Origin: Arthrobacter globiformis
Lineage (GTDB): Bacteria; Actinomycetota; Actinomycetes; Actinomycetales; Micrococcaceae
Reading direction: 5' to 3'
Assembly (NCBI RefSeq): GCF_030815865.1
Contig: NZ_JAUSXI010000001.1
Span: 4,464,001 to 4,528,000, forward strand
DNA length: 64,000 nucleotides
Shown: positions 15,828 to 24,198 of the stretch, piece by piece
How the letters are laid out: every line of letters starts with the position of its first letter
How positions within the stretch are numbered: position 1 is the stretch's first letter
Notes under the pieces: generated by a model
Database searches by the model: none
Told to the model about the DNA's origin: nothing
The model's input: only the letters and a program-made list of their open reading frames with translations
Position numbers and translations under genes: made by a program

Positions 15828-17216
15828 ATGGACATTGACGACGGCATCCGCAACTATGTCGACATCCATACTCCACTGCTCCTGGAGCGGCTCACCGAGT
15901 GGGTCCGCATACCGTCGGTGGCAGGCGTTCCCGAGCGCAAACACAATCTGACCCGGTCAGCCAACTGGCTGGCCGGAGAACTGCGCGACGTCGGGTTCCC
16001 CACAACGGAGATCTGGGAGGGGGCAGAGGGTCCTGCGGTCTTTGCCGAATGGTCCAGCGCTTCGGGCGCCCCCACCGTTCTTATTTACAGCCACCATGAC
16101 GTCCGTGCCGTCAAGGAAGAGAACTGGGACCAGACCTCCCCGTTCGACCCCGTGCCGCGGGACGGCCGCCTCTACGGCCGGGGAAGTTCGGATGCCAAGG
16201 GCCAGGTGCTGGCACACATCTGGGGCCTCCGCGGCTACCTTCACGCTACGGGGCGCACGGCACCGGCCGTGAACCTGAAGGTGATCGTCGAAGGGGAGGA
16301 AGAGGCGGGTTCCCCGGGACTGGCAGACATTCTTCGGGAGAACCGGTCCCGGCTGGATGCGGACGTGGTGATCTTCTCCGACACCCTGCTGTGGCGGGCC
16401 GACCATCCTGCCCTCTGTACCAGCATCCGCGGCATGCTCGGTGCGCGGCTCGAGATCTACGGTCCACTCACTGACATTCACAGCGGCGCGGTCTCCGGCA
16501 CCGCACCCAACCCCGCATTCGAGCTCAGCAACGTGCTTGCGCAGCTGCATGACCAAAAAGGTAGGATCACGCTCCCGGGCTTCTACGACGACGTCGAGGA
16601 GATTTCCCCGCGCCGCCGCGCCGAACTGGCGGCGCTCCCGTTCGACCCAGAGGACTGGCTGGAGCGTTCCCATACCCGCACCATTGGCGGCGAGGAGGGC
16701 TACACCGTCCCGGAGCGGCTGTGGGAGCGGCCCGCCGTCGAAGTCATTGCGATGGCGGCCGGTGACCCCATCGGCGTCGCCCGCGCCGCGGTTCCGTCGA
16801 TGGCATCGGCTGACCTCAGCATCCGCACCGTCTCCGGCCAGAAAGTGAATGAAGTCGCTGACCAGCTTCGGCGCTGGGTTGCCGCGACCATCAGTGACCG
16901 CTATGCCTACGAGCTATCGGTGGAAACGGAGACCGCCCAGGAAGCCTACCGAACCCCGGACTGCGTATTTATTGAGGCCCTTTCAGCGGCAATGGCAAAG
17001 GGGTTCGGGGCAAGCGACGTGGGACGAATGGGAAACGCAGGTGGCGGACCCGCTGACCTTCTCGCGTCGGCCCTGAATGTTCCGGTGGTCTTTTTCGGGA
17101 CGGGGCTGGTGGAGGACAACTGGCACGACAGCGACGAAAGCGTGAACATCGACGTTTTGAAGGCGGGCGTAGCGACGCTGGCCTTCCTGTGGGATGAACT
17201 CGGGCGGCAGGACTAA
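15828..17216 (+). CDS. M20-family metallopeptidase (dipeptidase type)
   Basis: 462 residues. Zinc-site motifs in order: YSHHDVRA (H90), GRGSSDAKGQ (D122, bridging), EGEEEAGS (E157/E158, catalytic and metal) and a C-terminal GGPADLL region. The lid domain with RGMLGARLEIYGPLTDIHSGA fits the carnosinase/ArgE-DapE-like dipeptidase subgroup. Cytosolic; no signal peptide. Probably hydrolyses dipeptides. The binding site CAGGAG precedes ATG 15828 by eight bases. Located downstream of the GCS2 ligase, so a joint role in gamma-glutamyl or peptide turnover is possible. Confidence 0.92.
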   Translation: MDIDDGIRNYVDIHTPLLLERLTEWVRIPSVAGVPERKHNLTRSANWLAGELRDVGFPTTEIWEGAEGPAVFAEWSSASGAPTVLIYSHHDVRAVKEENWDQTSPFDPVPRDGRLYGRGSSDAKGQVLAHIWGLRGYLHATGRTAPAVNLKVIVEGEEEAGSPGLADILRENRSRLDADVVIFSDTLLWRADHPALCTSIRGMLGARLEIYGPLTDIHSGAVSGTAPNPAFELSNVLAQLHDQKGRITLPGFYDDVEEISPRRRAELAALPFDPEDWLERSHTRTIGGEEGYTVPERLWERPAVEVIAMAAGDPIGVARAAVPSMASADLSIRTVSGQKVNEVADQLRRWVAATISDRYAYELSVETETAQEAYRTPDCVFIEALSAAMAKGFGASDVGRMGNAGGGPADLLASALNVPVVFFGTGLVEDNWHDSDESVNIDVLKAGVATLAFLWDELGRQD

Positions 17217-17267
17217 GGGCACGTGCTCCGGATCGAAAGAAGCCGGTTTCTTCTAAGGAGGCAATAA

Positions 17268-18416
17268 ATGAAGGCAATGGTGTATCGCGGACCATACAGG
17301 GTCCGGGTGGAGGAAAAAGACATTCCAAAGCTTGAACATCCCAACGACGCCATTGTGCGTGTCTCCTTGGCGGCGATCTGCGGCTCGGACCTGCATCTTT
17401 ATCACGGCATGATGCCCGACACCCGGGTCGGGATGACGTTTGGCCACGAATTCGTCGGCACGGTCCACGAGGTCGGATCCTCTGTGCAGAACCTAAAGCC
17501 CGGGGACCGTGTGATGGTGCCGTTCAACATCTTCTGCGGGTCATGCTACTTCTGCTCCCGGGGGCTTTATTCAAACTGCCACAACGTGAACGCGAACGCC
17601 ACGGCGGTGGGCGGCATTTACGGGTACTCCCACACCTGCGGGGGTTACGACGGCGGGCAGTCCGAGTACGTACGCGTGCCCTTCGCGGACGTGGGACCTT
17701 CCCTGATTCCGGAGTGGATGGAGGAAGAGGATGCGGTACTGCTTACGGACGCCGTTGCCACGGGCTACTTCGGTGCCCAGCTCGGTGACATCAGCGAAGG
17801 CGACACTGTGGTGGTCTTCGGCGCCGGACCAGTGGGGCTGTTCGCTGCCAAGTCCTCGTGGCTGATGGGCGCAGGGCGGGTGATCGTGATAGACCATCTC
17901 GAGTACCGCCTCGAGAAGGCCCGGTCCTTCGCCCACGCCGAGACGTACAATTTCGTGGAATACGACGACATCGTCGTGCACATGAAGAAAATCACGGATT
18001 ACCTGGGCGCAGATGTGGCGATCGACGCTGTGGGGGCAGAAGCGGATGGCAACTTTACCCAGCATGTGACGTCCTCCCAGCTGAAGCTGCAGGGCGGGTC
18101 GCCGGTGGCGCTGAACTGGGCCATTGATTCTGTCCGCAAGGGCGGGACGGTGTCCGTGATGGGGGCCTACGGTCCCATGTTCAGTGCCGTCAAATTCGGC
18201 GACGCCGTGAACAAGGGCCTGACGCTGAGGATGAACCAGTGCCCGGTCAAGCGGCAGTGGCCGCGGCTATTCGAGCACGTCAGGAACGGCTACCTTAAAC
18301 CCAACGACATTGTCACCCACCGCATACCGCTGGAACACATCGCTGAGGGCTATCACATGTTTTCCGCCAAGCTCGATGGCATTATCAAGCCGCTTATCGT
18401 ACCGAGTCCCAGCTGA
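17268..18416 (+). CDS. Zinc-dependent alcohol dehydrogenase, glutathione-independent formaldehyde dehydrogenase-like
   Basis: 382 residues; strong AAGGAGG 9 bases before the ATG. Catalytic zinc ligands C38 (AAICGSD), H60-E61 (TFGHEFVG); structural zinc Cys cluster FCGSCYFCSRGLYSNC near 90-105; GAGPVG nucleotide motif near 190 and VIVIDHLEYR, whose Asp points to NAD preference. The long insert with YSHTCGGYDGGQSEYVRVP is typical of the FDH-like MDR subgroup. Likely oxidises or dismutates aldehydes. The next gene starts 14 bases later and is probably co-transcribed. Confidence 0.92.
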   Translation: MKAMVYRGPYRVRVEEKDIPKLEHPNDAIVRVSLAAICGSDLHLYHGMMPDTRVGMTFGHEFVGTVHEVGSSVQNLKPGDRVMVPFNIFCGSCYFCSRGLYSNCHNVNANATAVGGIYGYSHTCGGYDGGQSEYVRVPFADVGPSLIPEWMEEEDAVLLTDAVATGYFGAQLGDISEGDTVVVFGAGPVGLFAAKSSWLMGAGRVIVIDHLEYRLEKARSFAHAETYNFVEYDDIVVHMKKITDYLGADVAIDAVGAEADGNFTQHVTSSQLKLQGGSPVALNWAIDSVRKGGTVSVMGAYGPMFSAVKFGDAVNKGLTLRMNQCPVKRQWPRLFEHVRNGYLKPNDIVTHRIPLEHIAEGYHMFSAKLDGIIKPLIVPSPS

Positions 18417-18430
18417 AAGGAGCGGACACC

Positions 18431-18997
18431 ATGCCCTACACAGCGGACAAGCCGAAGCCCAAGGAGAGCAGTGAGCAACTACGAGCCCGCATCCCCGGGT
18501 GGGGCGTAGACCTGGATCCGAAGGACCGGCCCTCCGTGCCGCGCGAACGCACTGACCTCGCGACCGGCGCACATTGGGAGTTCCCCGAGCGGCAGGAAGA
18601 GAAGGTGCCGCGAGAGCGGTCCGTCGAGCACAAGTTTTTGACCCCCGTCTTCGGCACGTCCGCTCCGCCCGCCGGCCTCTCCGGAGCACTGCGCAAAGTC
18701 GCCTATAGGTACAGCGAGGGCCGCGCGGCCCACTGGCTGATCCTGCTCGCAGCCGACCGCATTAACGCGTGGGAGAGCCGTTTGGCGTCCTTCATCTCGC
18801 TGCACCCGGACAACCCCGTCACTGAAAGCGGCGTCCTAAGCGAGTTCTCCGGGCACGGTTTCAGGTCAAGATTTGGAAGGAAGCGCGCAGACCTCGCCCA
18901 CCAGTGGATCGATCCGGCCGTCGCCGCAGGCCCCTGGATCCTCGCCTGCGCGGCCGTAGTGGCCATTGCCAGAAAGCTGCGGCGGCACAAGGCCTGA
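18431..18997 (+). CDS. Conserved hypothetical protein downstream of alcohol dehydrogenase
   Basis: 188 residues; AAGGAG at 18417-18422. N-terminal 80 residues are charged and Pro-rich (YTADKPKPKESSEQLR, GVDLDPKDRPSVPRERTD), then an amphipathic region (RINAWESRLASFISLHPDN) and a C-terminal hydrophobic segment (AAGPWILACAAVVAIA) followed by RKLRRHK, suggesting a tail anchor with a cytosolic N-terminus. I recall similar small proteins beside FDH-like dehydrogenases in related genomes, but no function. Confidence 0.82.
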   Translation: MPYTADKPKPKESSEQLRARIPGWGVDLDPKDRPSVPRERTDLATGAHWEFPERQEEKVPRERSVEHKFLTPVFGTSAPPAGLSGALRKVAYRYSEGRAAHWLILLAADRINAWESRLASFISLHPDNPVTESGVLSEFSGHGFRSRFGRKRADLAHQWIDPAVAAGPWILACAAVVAIARKLRRHKA

Positions 18998-19069
18998 CCG
19001 CCCCGACTAAAACGCGATTGTCCTGCTCAGACGGATGGGACAGCTTGACGGCACGCGCAGCACGGACTA

Positions 19070-19095
19070 AACAATAAGTAGCCTTAGTAATTGTT
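19070..19095 (+). promoter_or_regulatory. Imperfect 26-bp palindrome upstream of 19122
   Basis: AACAAT at 19070-19075 mirrors ATTGTT at 19090-19095, with further matching A/T pairs inside (core AAGTAGCCTTAGTA). It is AT-rich against its surroundings and lies 27-52 bases before the ATG at 19122, so could overlap the promoter. It contains TAGTAA but not the TAGTAA-N6-TTACTA arrangement. Confidence 0.35.
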
Positions 19096-19121
19096 CACGT
19101 CCTGCACGAGGAGGAATTGCC

Positions 19122-19733
19122 ATGAGTGAGAAGCCAGGTAACCAGACGCCGAACACCCCCGATGTCAGCGAGACCGAGCTGCGGGAGATGAAGGTGGATG
19201 AGCTCCGGCAGGAGGCGAAGGACGAAAACATCAGCGGAACTTCGGGCATGCGCAAGGAGGAGCTCGTGAAGGAAGTTGCAGGCGCCCGTTCCGAAGCCGG
19301 CGCCAGCCGTGGAAGCGAAGATACGGACACCGACGCCGACGATCTGGGCGCCGGCCCCGAAGGCGGGAAGATCCGGCACGGCGACGCCTCATCCAGCTCG
19401 TTGAAGTATTCGCAGGAGGTCACCTCCACCGAGGATGAGCCCGAACGTGAAGGCCGCAGCCTGGCCACGACCCACCACGAGGTCATCCGGCAGTGGGCCG
19501 AAGAACGCGGCGGAGTCCCGGCCACTGTTGAAGGCACTGAACACGGCGATCACCTGGGCGTGCTGCGGATAGATTTTGGCGGCAACGACAGCAATTTACG
19601 CCGCGTCAGCTGGGAGGAATGGTTCAAAACGTTTGACGGCCGCCGCCTTAATTTCATCTACCAGGAACAGCGCACTGACGGAACGCAGTCCAACTTCTTC
19701 CGGCTAGAAAACCCGGAACGTGAAGACGCCTAG
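19122..19733 (+). CDS. Protein with SAP/Rho-N-like motif and conserved C-terminal domain
   Basis: 203 residues; AGGAGG at 19109-19114. Residues 15-50 (ETELREMKVDELRQEAK, then GTSGMRKEELVKEV) form a SAP/Rho-N-type helix-loop-helix usually involved in nucleic-acid binding. A low-complexity acidic linker follows, then a globular domain about 115-198 with HHEVIRQWAEERGG, LRIDFGG, WEEWFKTFDGRRLNFIYQE. The end overlaps the next gene by 14 bases. Possibly DNA-associated; function unknown. Confidence 0.82.
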   Translation: MSEKPGNQTPNTPDVSETELREMKVDELRQEAKDENISGTSGMRKEELVKEVAGARSEAGASRGSEDTDTDADDLGAGPEGGKIRHGDASSSSLKYSQEVTSTEDEPEREGRSLATTHHEVIRQWAEERGGVPATVEGTEHGDHLGVLRIDFGGNDSNLRRVSWEEWFKTFDGRRLNFIYQEQRTDGTQSNFFRLENPEREDA

Positions 19734-20145
19734 GGGCGCCAGGGGCCTGCGATTTTGGCTCCTCGCCCTTCTCGCGCTTTCGGGAGGCGTACTTTCGGGG
19801 TGCGCCGCTGAGGGAACGGAGGCCGCAGAAGCGGCCGAGGCATTCCACCGGGATGTGGCCAGTTCCGATATGACGGCGGCCTGCTCGCGGCTCCAGTCCA
19901 AGACGCGGGAGGAGACGGCACGGTCGAGTGATGCCGGCACCTGCGAGAGCCAGCTGGAAAAGGCCAACATCCCGGACCCGGGAAAGCTGCTGAGCACCGA
20001 ACAGTTCGGCCGTGACGCGTTCATTGAGTTCGAGAACGACACAGTTTTCCTGGCCGCCTCCGACGCGGGTTGGAGAATCACGGGCGCAGGCTGCACCGCG
20101 AACGGGGAAGAAGCCCCGTACACCTGCGAAGTAGGAGGCAAATAG
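19720..20145 (+). CDS. Small secreted lipoprotein
   Basis: 141 residues from a GTG at 19720 inside the end of the previous gene. Signal peptide RFWLLALLALSGGVLSG ends in a lipobox LSGC with Cys 28. The mature part (about 110 residues) resembles a nuclear-transport-factor-2-like domain: AAEAFHRDVASSDMTAACSR, then LLSTEQFGRDAFIEF and GWRITGAGCT. It carries four Cys besides the lipid Cys, which may pair outside the cell. Coupled to a 27-residue gene two bases downstream. Confidence 0.8.
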   Translation: MKTPRGARGLRFWLLALLALSGGVLSGCAAEGTEAAEAAEAFHRDVASSDMTAACSRLQSKTREETARSSDAGTCESQLEKANIPDPGKLLSTEQFGRDAFIEFENDTVFLAASDAGWRITGAGCTANGEEAPYTCEVGGK

Positions 20146-20146
20146 A

Positions 20147-20230
20147 ATGCGCTGGAGCTTTGCCCTGTACCTCATCCTGATCTTCGGCGGACTCGCCTAC
20201 ATGGCCGCCGTCGGTCTTGTTCGGGGATAG
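20147..20230 (+). CDS. 27-residue single-span membrane microprotein
   Basis: ATG at 20147 with AGGAGG at 20133-20138, 8 bases away: the best binding site in this stretch, lying within the end of the lipoprotein gene. The peptide is Met-Arg-Trp-Ser followed by a hydrophobic helix FALYLILIFGGLAYMAAVGL and ends VRG. It sits between a lipoprotein gene and a DUF6766 gene, seven bases before the latter. It looks like a real tiny membrane protein; function unknown. Confidence 0.6.
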   Translation: MRWSFALYLILIFGGLAYMAAVGLVRG

Positions 20231-20237
20231 GCGGACC

Positions 20238-20912
20238 GTGAAAAAAGCACTCAGAAACAACGGCCTCAGCCTCTTCTTCGGCCTTATCTTCCTCTTGGCC
20301 CTGCTGGGTCAGGCGCTCACCGGCCATGCCCTCTTCAACGAGGAGCAGGTGGCTTCCGGACTGGAAGAAATCAGCTTCGCCCAGTACCTGGTGTCGTCTA
20401 ACTTCGCCGTGGACGTCTCCGAAAACTGGCAGTCCGAATACCTGCAGTTCCTGCTCTACATCTTCGCGACCATCTGGCTGGTCCAGAAGGGATCGCCGGA
20501 GTCGAAGGAACTGAACGAGCCCGGCCCGGAGTCGGACCAGGAACAGCTCGTGGGCGAGTACAGCAACGCCAAGTCCCCGAAGTGGGCCCGCGTCTCCGGC
20601 TGGCGGCGCACCCTGTACTCCAACTCCCTGGGACTGACGATGGGTTTGATCTTCGTCCTGTCATGGCTGGTCCAGTCGATTGCCGGCAACAGCAACTACA
20701 ACCAGGAGCAGATCCAGAACTTCCAGCAGCCCGTCAGCTGGGCGGAGTACATTGCGTCGCCCGAGTTCTGGAACCGCACCCTGCAGAACTGGCAGTCCGA
20801 ATTCCTCGCCGTCGGTTCCATGGTTGTCCTGTCGATCTACCTCCGCCAGCGCGGCTCGCCGGAGTCCAAGCCCGTGGGCTCGGCGCACGACGACACAGGC
20901 ACCACGGGCTAG
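20238..20912 (+). CDS. DUF6766-type four-helix membrane protein
   Basis: 224 residues. The GTG at 20238 is chosen (VKKALRNNGLSLFFG) as an earlier start would overlap the microprotein gene. Two similar halves each have a helix pair: SLFFGLIFLLALLGQALTG with EYLQFLLYIFATIWLVQKGS, and LGLTMGLIFVLSWLVQSIAG with LAVGSMVVLSIYLRQRGS. The repeated NWQSE(Y/F)L and GSPESK motifs show an internal duplication. Family of unknown function, common in soil actinobacteria and proteobacteria. Last gene of the run starting at 19122. Confidence 0.88.
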   Translation: MKKALRNNGLSLFFGLIFLLALLGQALTGHALFNEEQVASGLEEISFAQYLVSSNFAVDVSENWQSEYLQFLLYIFATIWLVQKGSPESKELNEPGPESDQEQLVGEYSNAKSPKWARVSGWRRTLYSNSLGLTMGLIFVLSWLVQSIAGNSNYNQEQIQNFQQPVSWAEYIASPEFWNRTLQNWQSEFLAVGSMVVLSIYLRQRGSPESKPVGSAHDDTGTTG

Positions 20913-20919
20913 CGCCGCC

Positions 20920-21207
20920 TCACAGCCCGTCGACTGCCCAGCCCTCCTGGTAGTCCGGGTGGTCCTTGTAAACGGCGGCGAGGGACATCAGGACATACTC
21001 GCTCGTGGAGCCAATCGCCGTGGGGACATCGGTGACCAGCGGGACGTTGCCCAGAATCACCCGTTTGGCCGCGCATTCTGAAAGTACGCGCCCGGGATTG
21101 AACCAGCCGACGACGGGTCCCGCCGACCCCTCCATCTCCAGCCCCCGCCGGGCATCCGCCTCGTCCTCGGAGATCCGCGCTTCCAGAAAATCGATCAGGT
21201 CGGCCAT
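20920..21207 (-). CDS. DUF6221 family protein
   Basis: 95 residues: DLIDFLEARISEDEADAR, a middle RVLSECAAKRVIL and the end LAAVYKDHPDYQEGW are the family pattern. These proteins are found on actinobacterial chromosomes and in phages; here no phage gene is near. Convergent with the DUF6766 gene, only seven bases between stops. Confidence 0.85.
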   Translation of the reverse strand: MADLIDFLEARISEDEADARRGLEMEGSAGPVVGWFNPGRVLSECAAKRVILGNVPLVTDVPTAIGSTSEYVLMSLAAVYKDHPDYQEGWAVDGL

Positions 21208-21281
21208 GTGAAGCCCCTCGCATTCTTCTTGTGTGGGTGGATGGAGTCAGTGATTGGACCGTCGGTCGCGCCGGAGTAACG

Positions 21282-21845
21282 TCAGTCGTCCTCCTTCGGG
21301 CGGTGCCGTCTTTGCGGAGCGAGCGGAACAACAACCACCGGCCGGGTCTGCCAGTGCGTGAGGTGGCCGGCCACCGAGCCGAGCAGCAACTGCTCTAGCC
21401 GGGCGCCCACCCCGCCTTCGCGCGTGCCCACCACAATGACCGAGGCATCCGCCGAATCCGCCAGCCCGGCCAGCGCCCGCGCGGGTTCCCCGACAAGGGT
21501 CAGGAGCGACCAGCGGATCCCGGCCTTGCCCAGGACAGCCTGCAGGTGCTCCCTCAGGTGGGCGCTCGTTTGCTCGGCATCGTCGACGGTTCCGTCCTGC
21601 CCCGCCGACTGGAGCAGGTCCTGGTCGTCCCGCTCGTTGCTGAGGTAGGAGGTGATGTCCACATAGGCACAGATGAGCTTGACGTTCAGGGAGTACGCCA
21701 ACCGGGCGGCGCTTTGCACGACGGCGGGCGGCTGCCCGGGCACGACGCCAGCCACCACCGGGCCGGCAATCCGCTGGGGGACGAATTCGCCCTCCCCTCC
21801 AGGGGACCCGGCTTTCCTAGCTGGCTCATTCATGAGTGCTGCCAT
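21282..21845 (-). CDS. Universal stress protein family (single UspA domain)
   Basis: 187 residues from the ATG at 21845, preceded by a GAGG-containing site. VVAGVVPGQPPAVVQSAARL begins the fold; VGTREGGVGARLEQLLLGSV near 150 resembles the Usp ATP-binding loop (G-x2-G-x(8/9)-G-S) and HWQTRPVVVVP is the final strand. The first 30 residues are an unstructured extension. Stress-linked nucleotide-binding protein. 74 bases downstream of its stop is the DUF6221 start. Confidence 0.88.
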   Translation of the reverse strand: MAALMNEPARKAGSPGGEGEFVPQRIAGPVVAGVVPGQPPAVVQSAARLAYSLNVKLICAYVDITSYLSNERDDQDLLQSAGQDGTVDDAEQTSAHLREHLQAVLGKAGIRWSLLTLVGEPARALAGLADSADASVIVVGTREGGVGARLEQLLLGSVAGHLTHWQTRPVVVVPLAPQRRHRPKEDD

Positions 21846-21938
21846 TCCCACTGTCCTCACGGCAGATCGACACGACTCTCAATGCCAGCCTACTAGGACC
21901 CACTGGCACAGGCGGGCAACCTGGTGGAGGATGGGCGC

Positions 21939-22304
21939 ATGGCGGGACGGCGAGGTCGCACGCAGTTTGCCGTTGCCGGCTGGCTCTTCGGGTCCGTAAC
22001 TGTCGTCCTGGGCTTGGTCATCCACGCTGTTTCCGGCCTTCCCGTGCCTGCGGCGCCGATCGTCGTCGCCGCCGCCGCGCTGTTGAGCCTGGCCGGCGCA
22101 GCCGCTGCTGTACGCGCCCGTTGCGGCGGCGCTGCTGACATTTCTGCTGGTTCAGCGGCTGAAAACATCGGACCCGAAGCGGTTCAGCCCGGGTGCCGCA
22201 GCGTACCCCAGATAGGGCAGGCCGAAGGTGTCCTCGATGCTGGCCAGCAGGCTGTAGTGGTTGTACAAACGGTTCGAGGCGGTGCCTGCCCTGGCCATCG
22301 GTGA
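21939..22304 (+). CDS. Small membrane protein, probably frameshifted
   Basis: ATG at 21939 is preceded by GGAGG at 21926-21930, a good start. Residues 9-55 hold two membrane segments (FAVAGWLFGSVTVVLGLVIH and APIVVAAAALLSLAGAAAA). The literal frame then turns into low-quality sequence antisense to the phosphoesterase gene and runs to 22304. Dropping one base near 22096-22104 gives LLYAPVAAALLTFLLVQRLK, a convincing third helix, and an earlier stop at 22213-22215. So either a third single-base error or a gene whose end has decayed. No function known. Confidence 0.4.
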   Translation: MAGRRGRTQFAVAGWLFGSVTVVLGLVIHAVSGLPVPAAPIVVAAAALLSLAGAAAAVRARCGGAADISAGSAAENIGPEAVQPGCRSVPQIGQAEGVLDAGQQAVVVVQTVRGGACPGHR

Positions 22305-23306
22305 CAGCACCAGCGCCCCGATCAGTCCGCCCGCCGCTCCCCCGGGCAGCGCAGCATCCGCGCGTTCCTTCCCCTCCGCCTCATCGAAGGTGATGACCAG
22401 CATCCCGTCCTGTTTGTACGCCGGGGAGGCCAGGATCTCCGGAACATGCTTGCGGAGCCATGCGTCCGCCGACACCAGACCACCCTCCCGCCCGTCAACG
22501 CACGGGCTGTCATGCCCGTCATTGCACAGGTTGGGGCTGATGTAGGACAGGTTTGGTGTGGTCGTCACGGTTTTGAGGTCGGCGGCGAGGTTTGAGAAGT
22601 CGACGTCGTTGGCCTGGCACTCAGGCGTCGACGTGATTCCGGCAAAGTACACGAACGGGTTGTGCCGGGTGGCGTACTGGTCGCCCTCTTGCGCAGCATG
22701 GTTCGCATCACGAGCGCCCGGCTCCGGATGGAGGCACGGGGTGCCCATATCCTCCATGTACCCCTTCCAGGTCTTCCCTGCCGTGCTCAACTGGCCGGCA
22801 ACCGTCTGCACGGACTCGGGGTACACGCAGCCGTGGCCCCGAGCCTGGCCCAGCGATGCTGTGCCGCTCGAGTCAAACGGCTCATAGTCCGGGCAGTCGC
22901 CCTTGGTGGCGGGGTTTGGGCCCTGTCCCGAAATCTGGGCGATGTAATTGGGCAGGGAGGCATGCCCGATTGCGTAGTACCGGCTCAGCAGCACGCCCTG
23001 CGGGCGCAGGGTCTGGGACAGGTACTCTGCGTCTGACCGATCGTTCCAGACATCCCGGTAGGACTTGTTCTCCAGGTTGATCACGAACACGTGCCCGGGC
23101 CTTGCCGCTGCCGGCGAGGGCGACGGCGACGGCGACGGCGACGGACCAGTTCCGCAGGCAGCAAGCCCCGTGAGGGCGCCCACCGCCAGCAGGGCACCCG
23201 GGAGGAGCTTCAGGCCACCCGGACTGCGCCGGCGCCACCCCGGGAGGCGCCACCCGTAGCGGCCCCACCCCGGAAGGTCCCACCTGTGAATCAGAGCAGC
23301 TCTCAT
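22152..23306 (-). CDS. Secreted phosphoesterase-family lipoprotein
   Basis: 384 residues from the ATG at 23306 (AGGATCC just upstream). N-terminus is Trp/Arg-rich, then LLPGALLAVGALTGLAAC, a lipobox with Cys 51, and a Pro-Ser repeat spacer. The catalytic part starts VFVINLENKSYRDVW, the metal-binding beginning of the phosphoesterase (PF04185) family, which includes phospholipases C and acid phosphatases; later come YYAIGHASLPNYIAQISG, VYFAGI, MLVITFDEAEG and NHYSLLASIEDTFGLPYLG. Anchored on the outer membrane face; probably releases phosphate from a lipid or organic ester. Frame 1 overlap at its 3' end with the small membrane protein is antisense. Confidence 0.9.
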   Translation of the reverse strand: MRAALIHRWDLPGWGRYGWRLPGWRRRSPGGLKLLPGALLAVGALTGLAACGTGPSPSPSPSPSPAAARPGHVFVINLENKSYRDVWNDRSDAEYLSQTLRPQGVLLSRYYAIGHASLPNYIAQISGQGPNPATKGDCPDYEPFDSSGTASLGQARGHGCVYPESVQTVAGQLSTAGKTWKGYMEDMGTPCLHPEPGARDANHAAQEGDQYATRHNPFVYFAGITSTPECQANDVDFSNLAADLKTVTTTPNLSYISPNLCNDGHDSPCVDGREGGLVSADAWLRKHVPEILASPAYKQDGMLVITFDEAEGKERADAALPGGAAGGLIGALVLSPMARAGTASNRLYNHYSLLASIEDTFGLPYLGYAAAPGLNRFGSDVFSR

Positions 23307-23520
23307 TGGATCCTGCCTTCTGCAGCAACGTTGGTTCGTGGTCCAGGCTCCATAGGTCCCAGCTCCATGGTGGCACCGCTGTCCCGGCAGAAGCATGAAC
23401 AAAAGCTGGGAGCTGTTTGGGAGGGCGCACCATGATCCTCCGGAACGCGGGGCGGCTCACATGTTAAGTTGAATTGGTGGGACTGACCTGTCCTGCGCGC
23501 CAGCCTGAGAGAGCCAACAC

Positions 23521-24144
23521 GTGGAATCGCCTTCGCCAGTCCGAATCCTGACCGTCTGCACGGGCAACATCTGCCGTTCCCCCGTGGCGGAACGCCTGCT
23601 CCAGGCCGGCCTGGACCAGGTGCTTCCCGGCGGCTTCGAGGTGCGCAGCGCCGGAACCCGTGCCCTGGTGGGCGACCCCGTCCAGCCGCTCTCCGCGGAC
23701 ATCATCCACACCTTCGGCGGCACGGCGGAGGGCTTCGCGGCACGCCAACTGACGGGCAGGATTCTTCGGAATGTGGACCTGGTCCTCACCATGACCTCCG
23801 GACACCGGGGCGAGGTGCTCCAGCTGGATGCCTCGCTGCTTAAGCGCACCTTCACCATCCGCGAGTTTGCCAGGATGCTCGATGTCCTGGAGGAGCGTGA
23901 GGACCAGGCACCCCAGAGTGGCGGCCTCAACGGTGAACGGCTAGCGGCCAACACCAAGCTGTGGCGCAAGCTTCCTGCCCGGGCAGCATCCGTGAGGCAC
24001 CTCGCGCTGGCCCCGGACGCCGCGGACAACGACGTCGTCGACCCCTACCGCCGCAGCGACGAGTACTACCGGCAGATGGAAGACGAACTGGCCCCGGCGA
24101 TCATCTCCATCCTGCGTTTCGCCCGGCTGAACGCGCCCTCCTAA
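23521..24144 (+). CDS. Low-molecular-weight protein-tyrosine phosphatase
   Basis: 207 residues from a GTG at 23521. P-loop C13-TGNICRS-20 close to the N-terminus and the general-acid segment DVVDPYRRSDEYYRQ near 175, both invariant in LMW phosphatases. It is longer than the usual 150-165 residues owing to an insert about 120-150 (LNGERLAANTKLWRKLP) seen in actinobacterial members. Often controls exopolysaccharide or cell-wall kinases; its neighbour is an LCP-type wall ligase, in line with that. Confidence 0.92.
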   Translation: MESPSPVRILTVCTGNICRSPVAERLLQAGLDQVLPGGFEVRSAGTRALVGDPVQPLSADIIHTFGGTAEGFAARQLTGRILRNVDLVLTMTSGHRGEVLQLDASLLKRTFTIREFARMLDVLEEREDQAPQSGGLNGERLAANTKLWRKLPARAASVRHLALAPDAADNDVVDPYRRSDEYYRQMEDELAPAIISILRFARLNAPS

Positions 24145-24198
24145 AACCGGCCCGCCGCCGTCGTTCTCACGGGCGACTTTTGGTGGTACCGTCCGATC

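Noticed and set aside
20920..21207. DUF6221 gene as prophage marker
   Set aside because: Family occurs in phages, but all flanking genes are ordinary chromosomal genes and no attachment repeats were seen.
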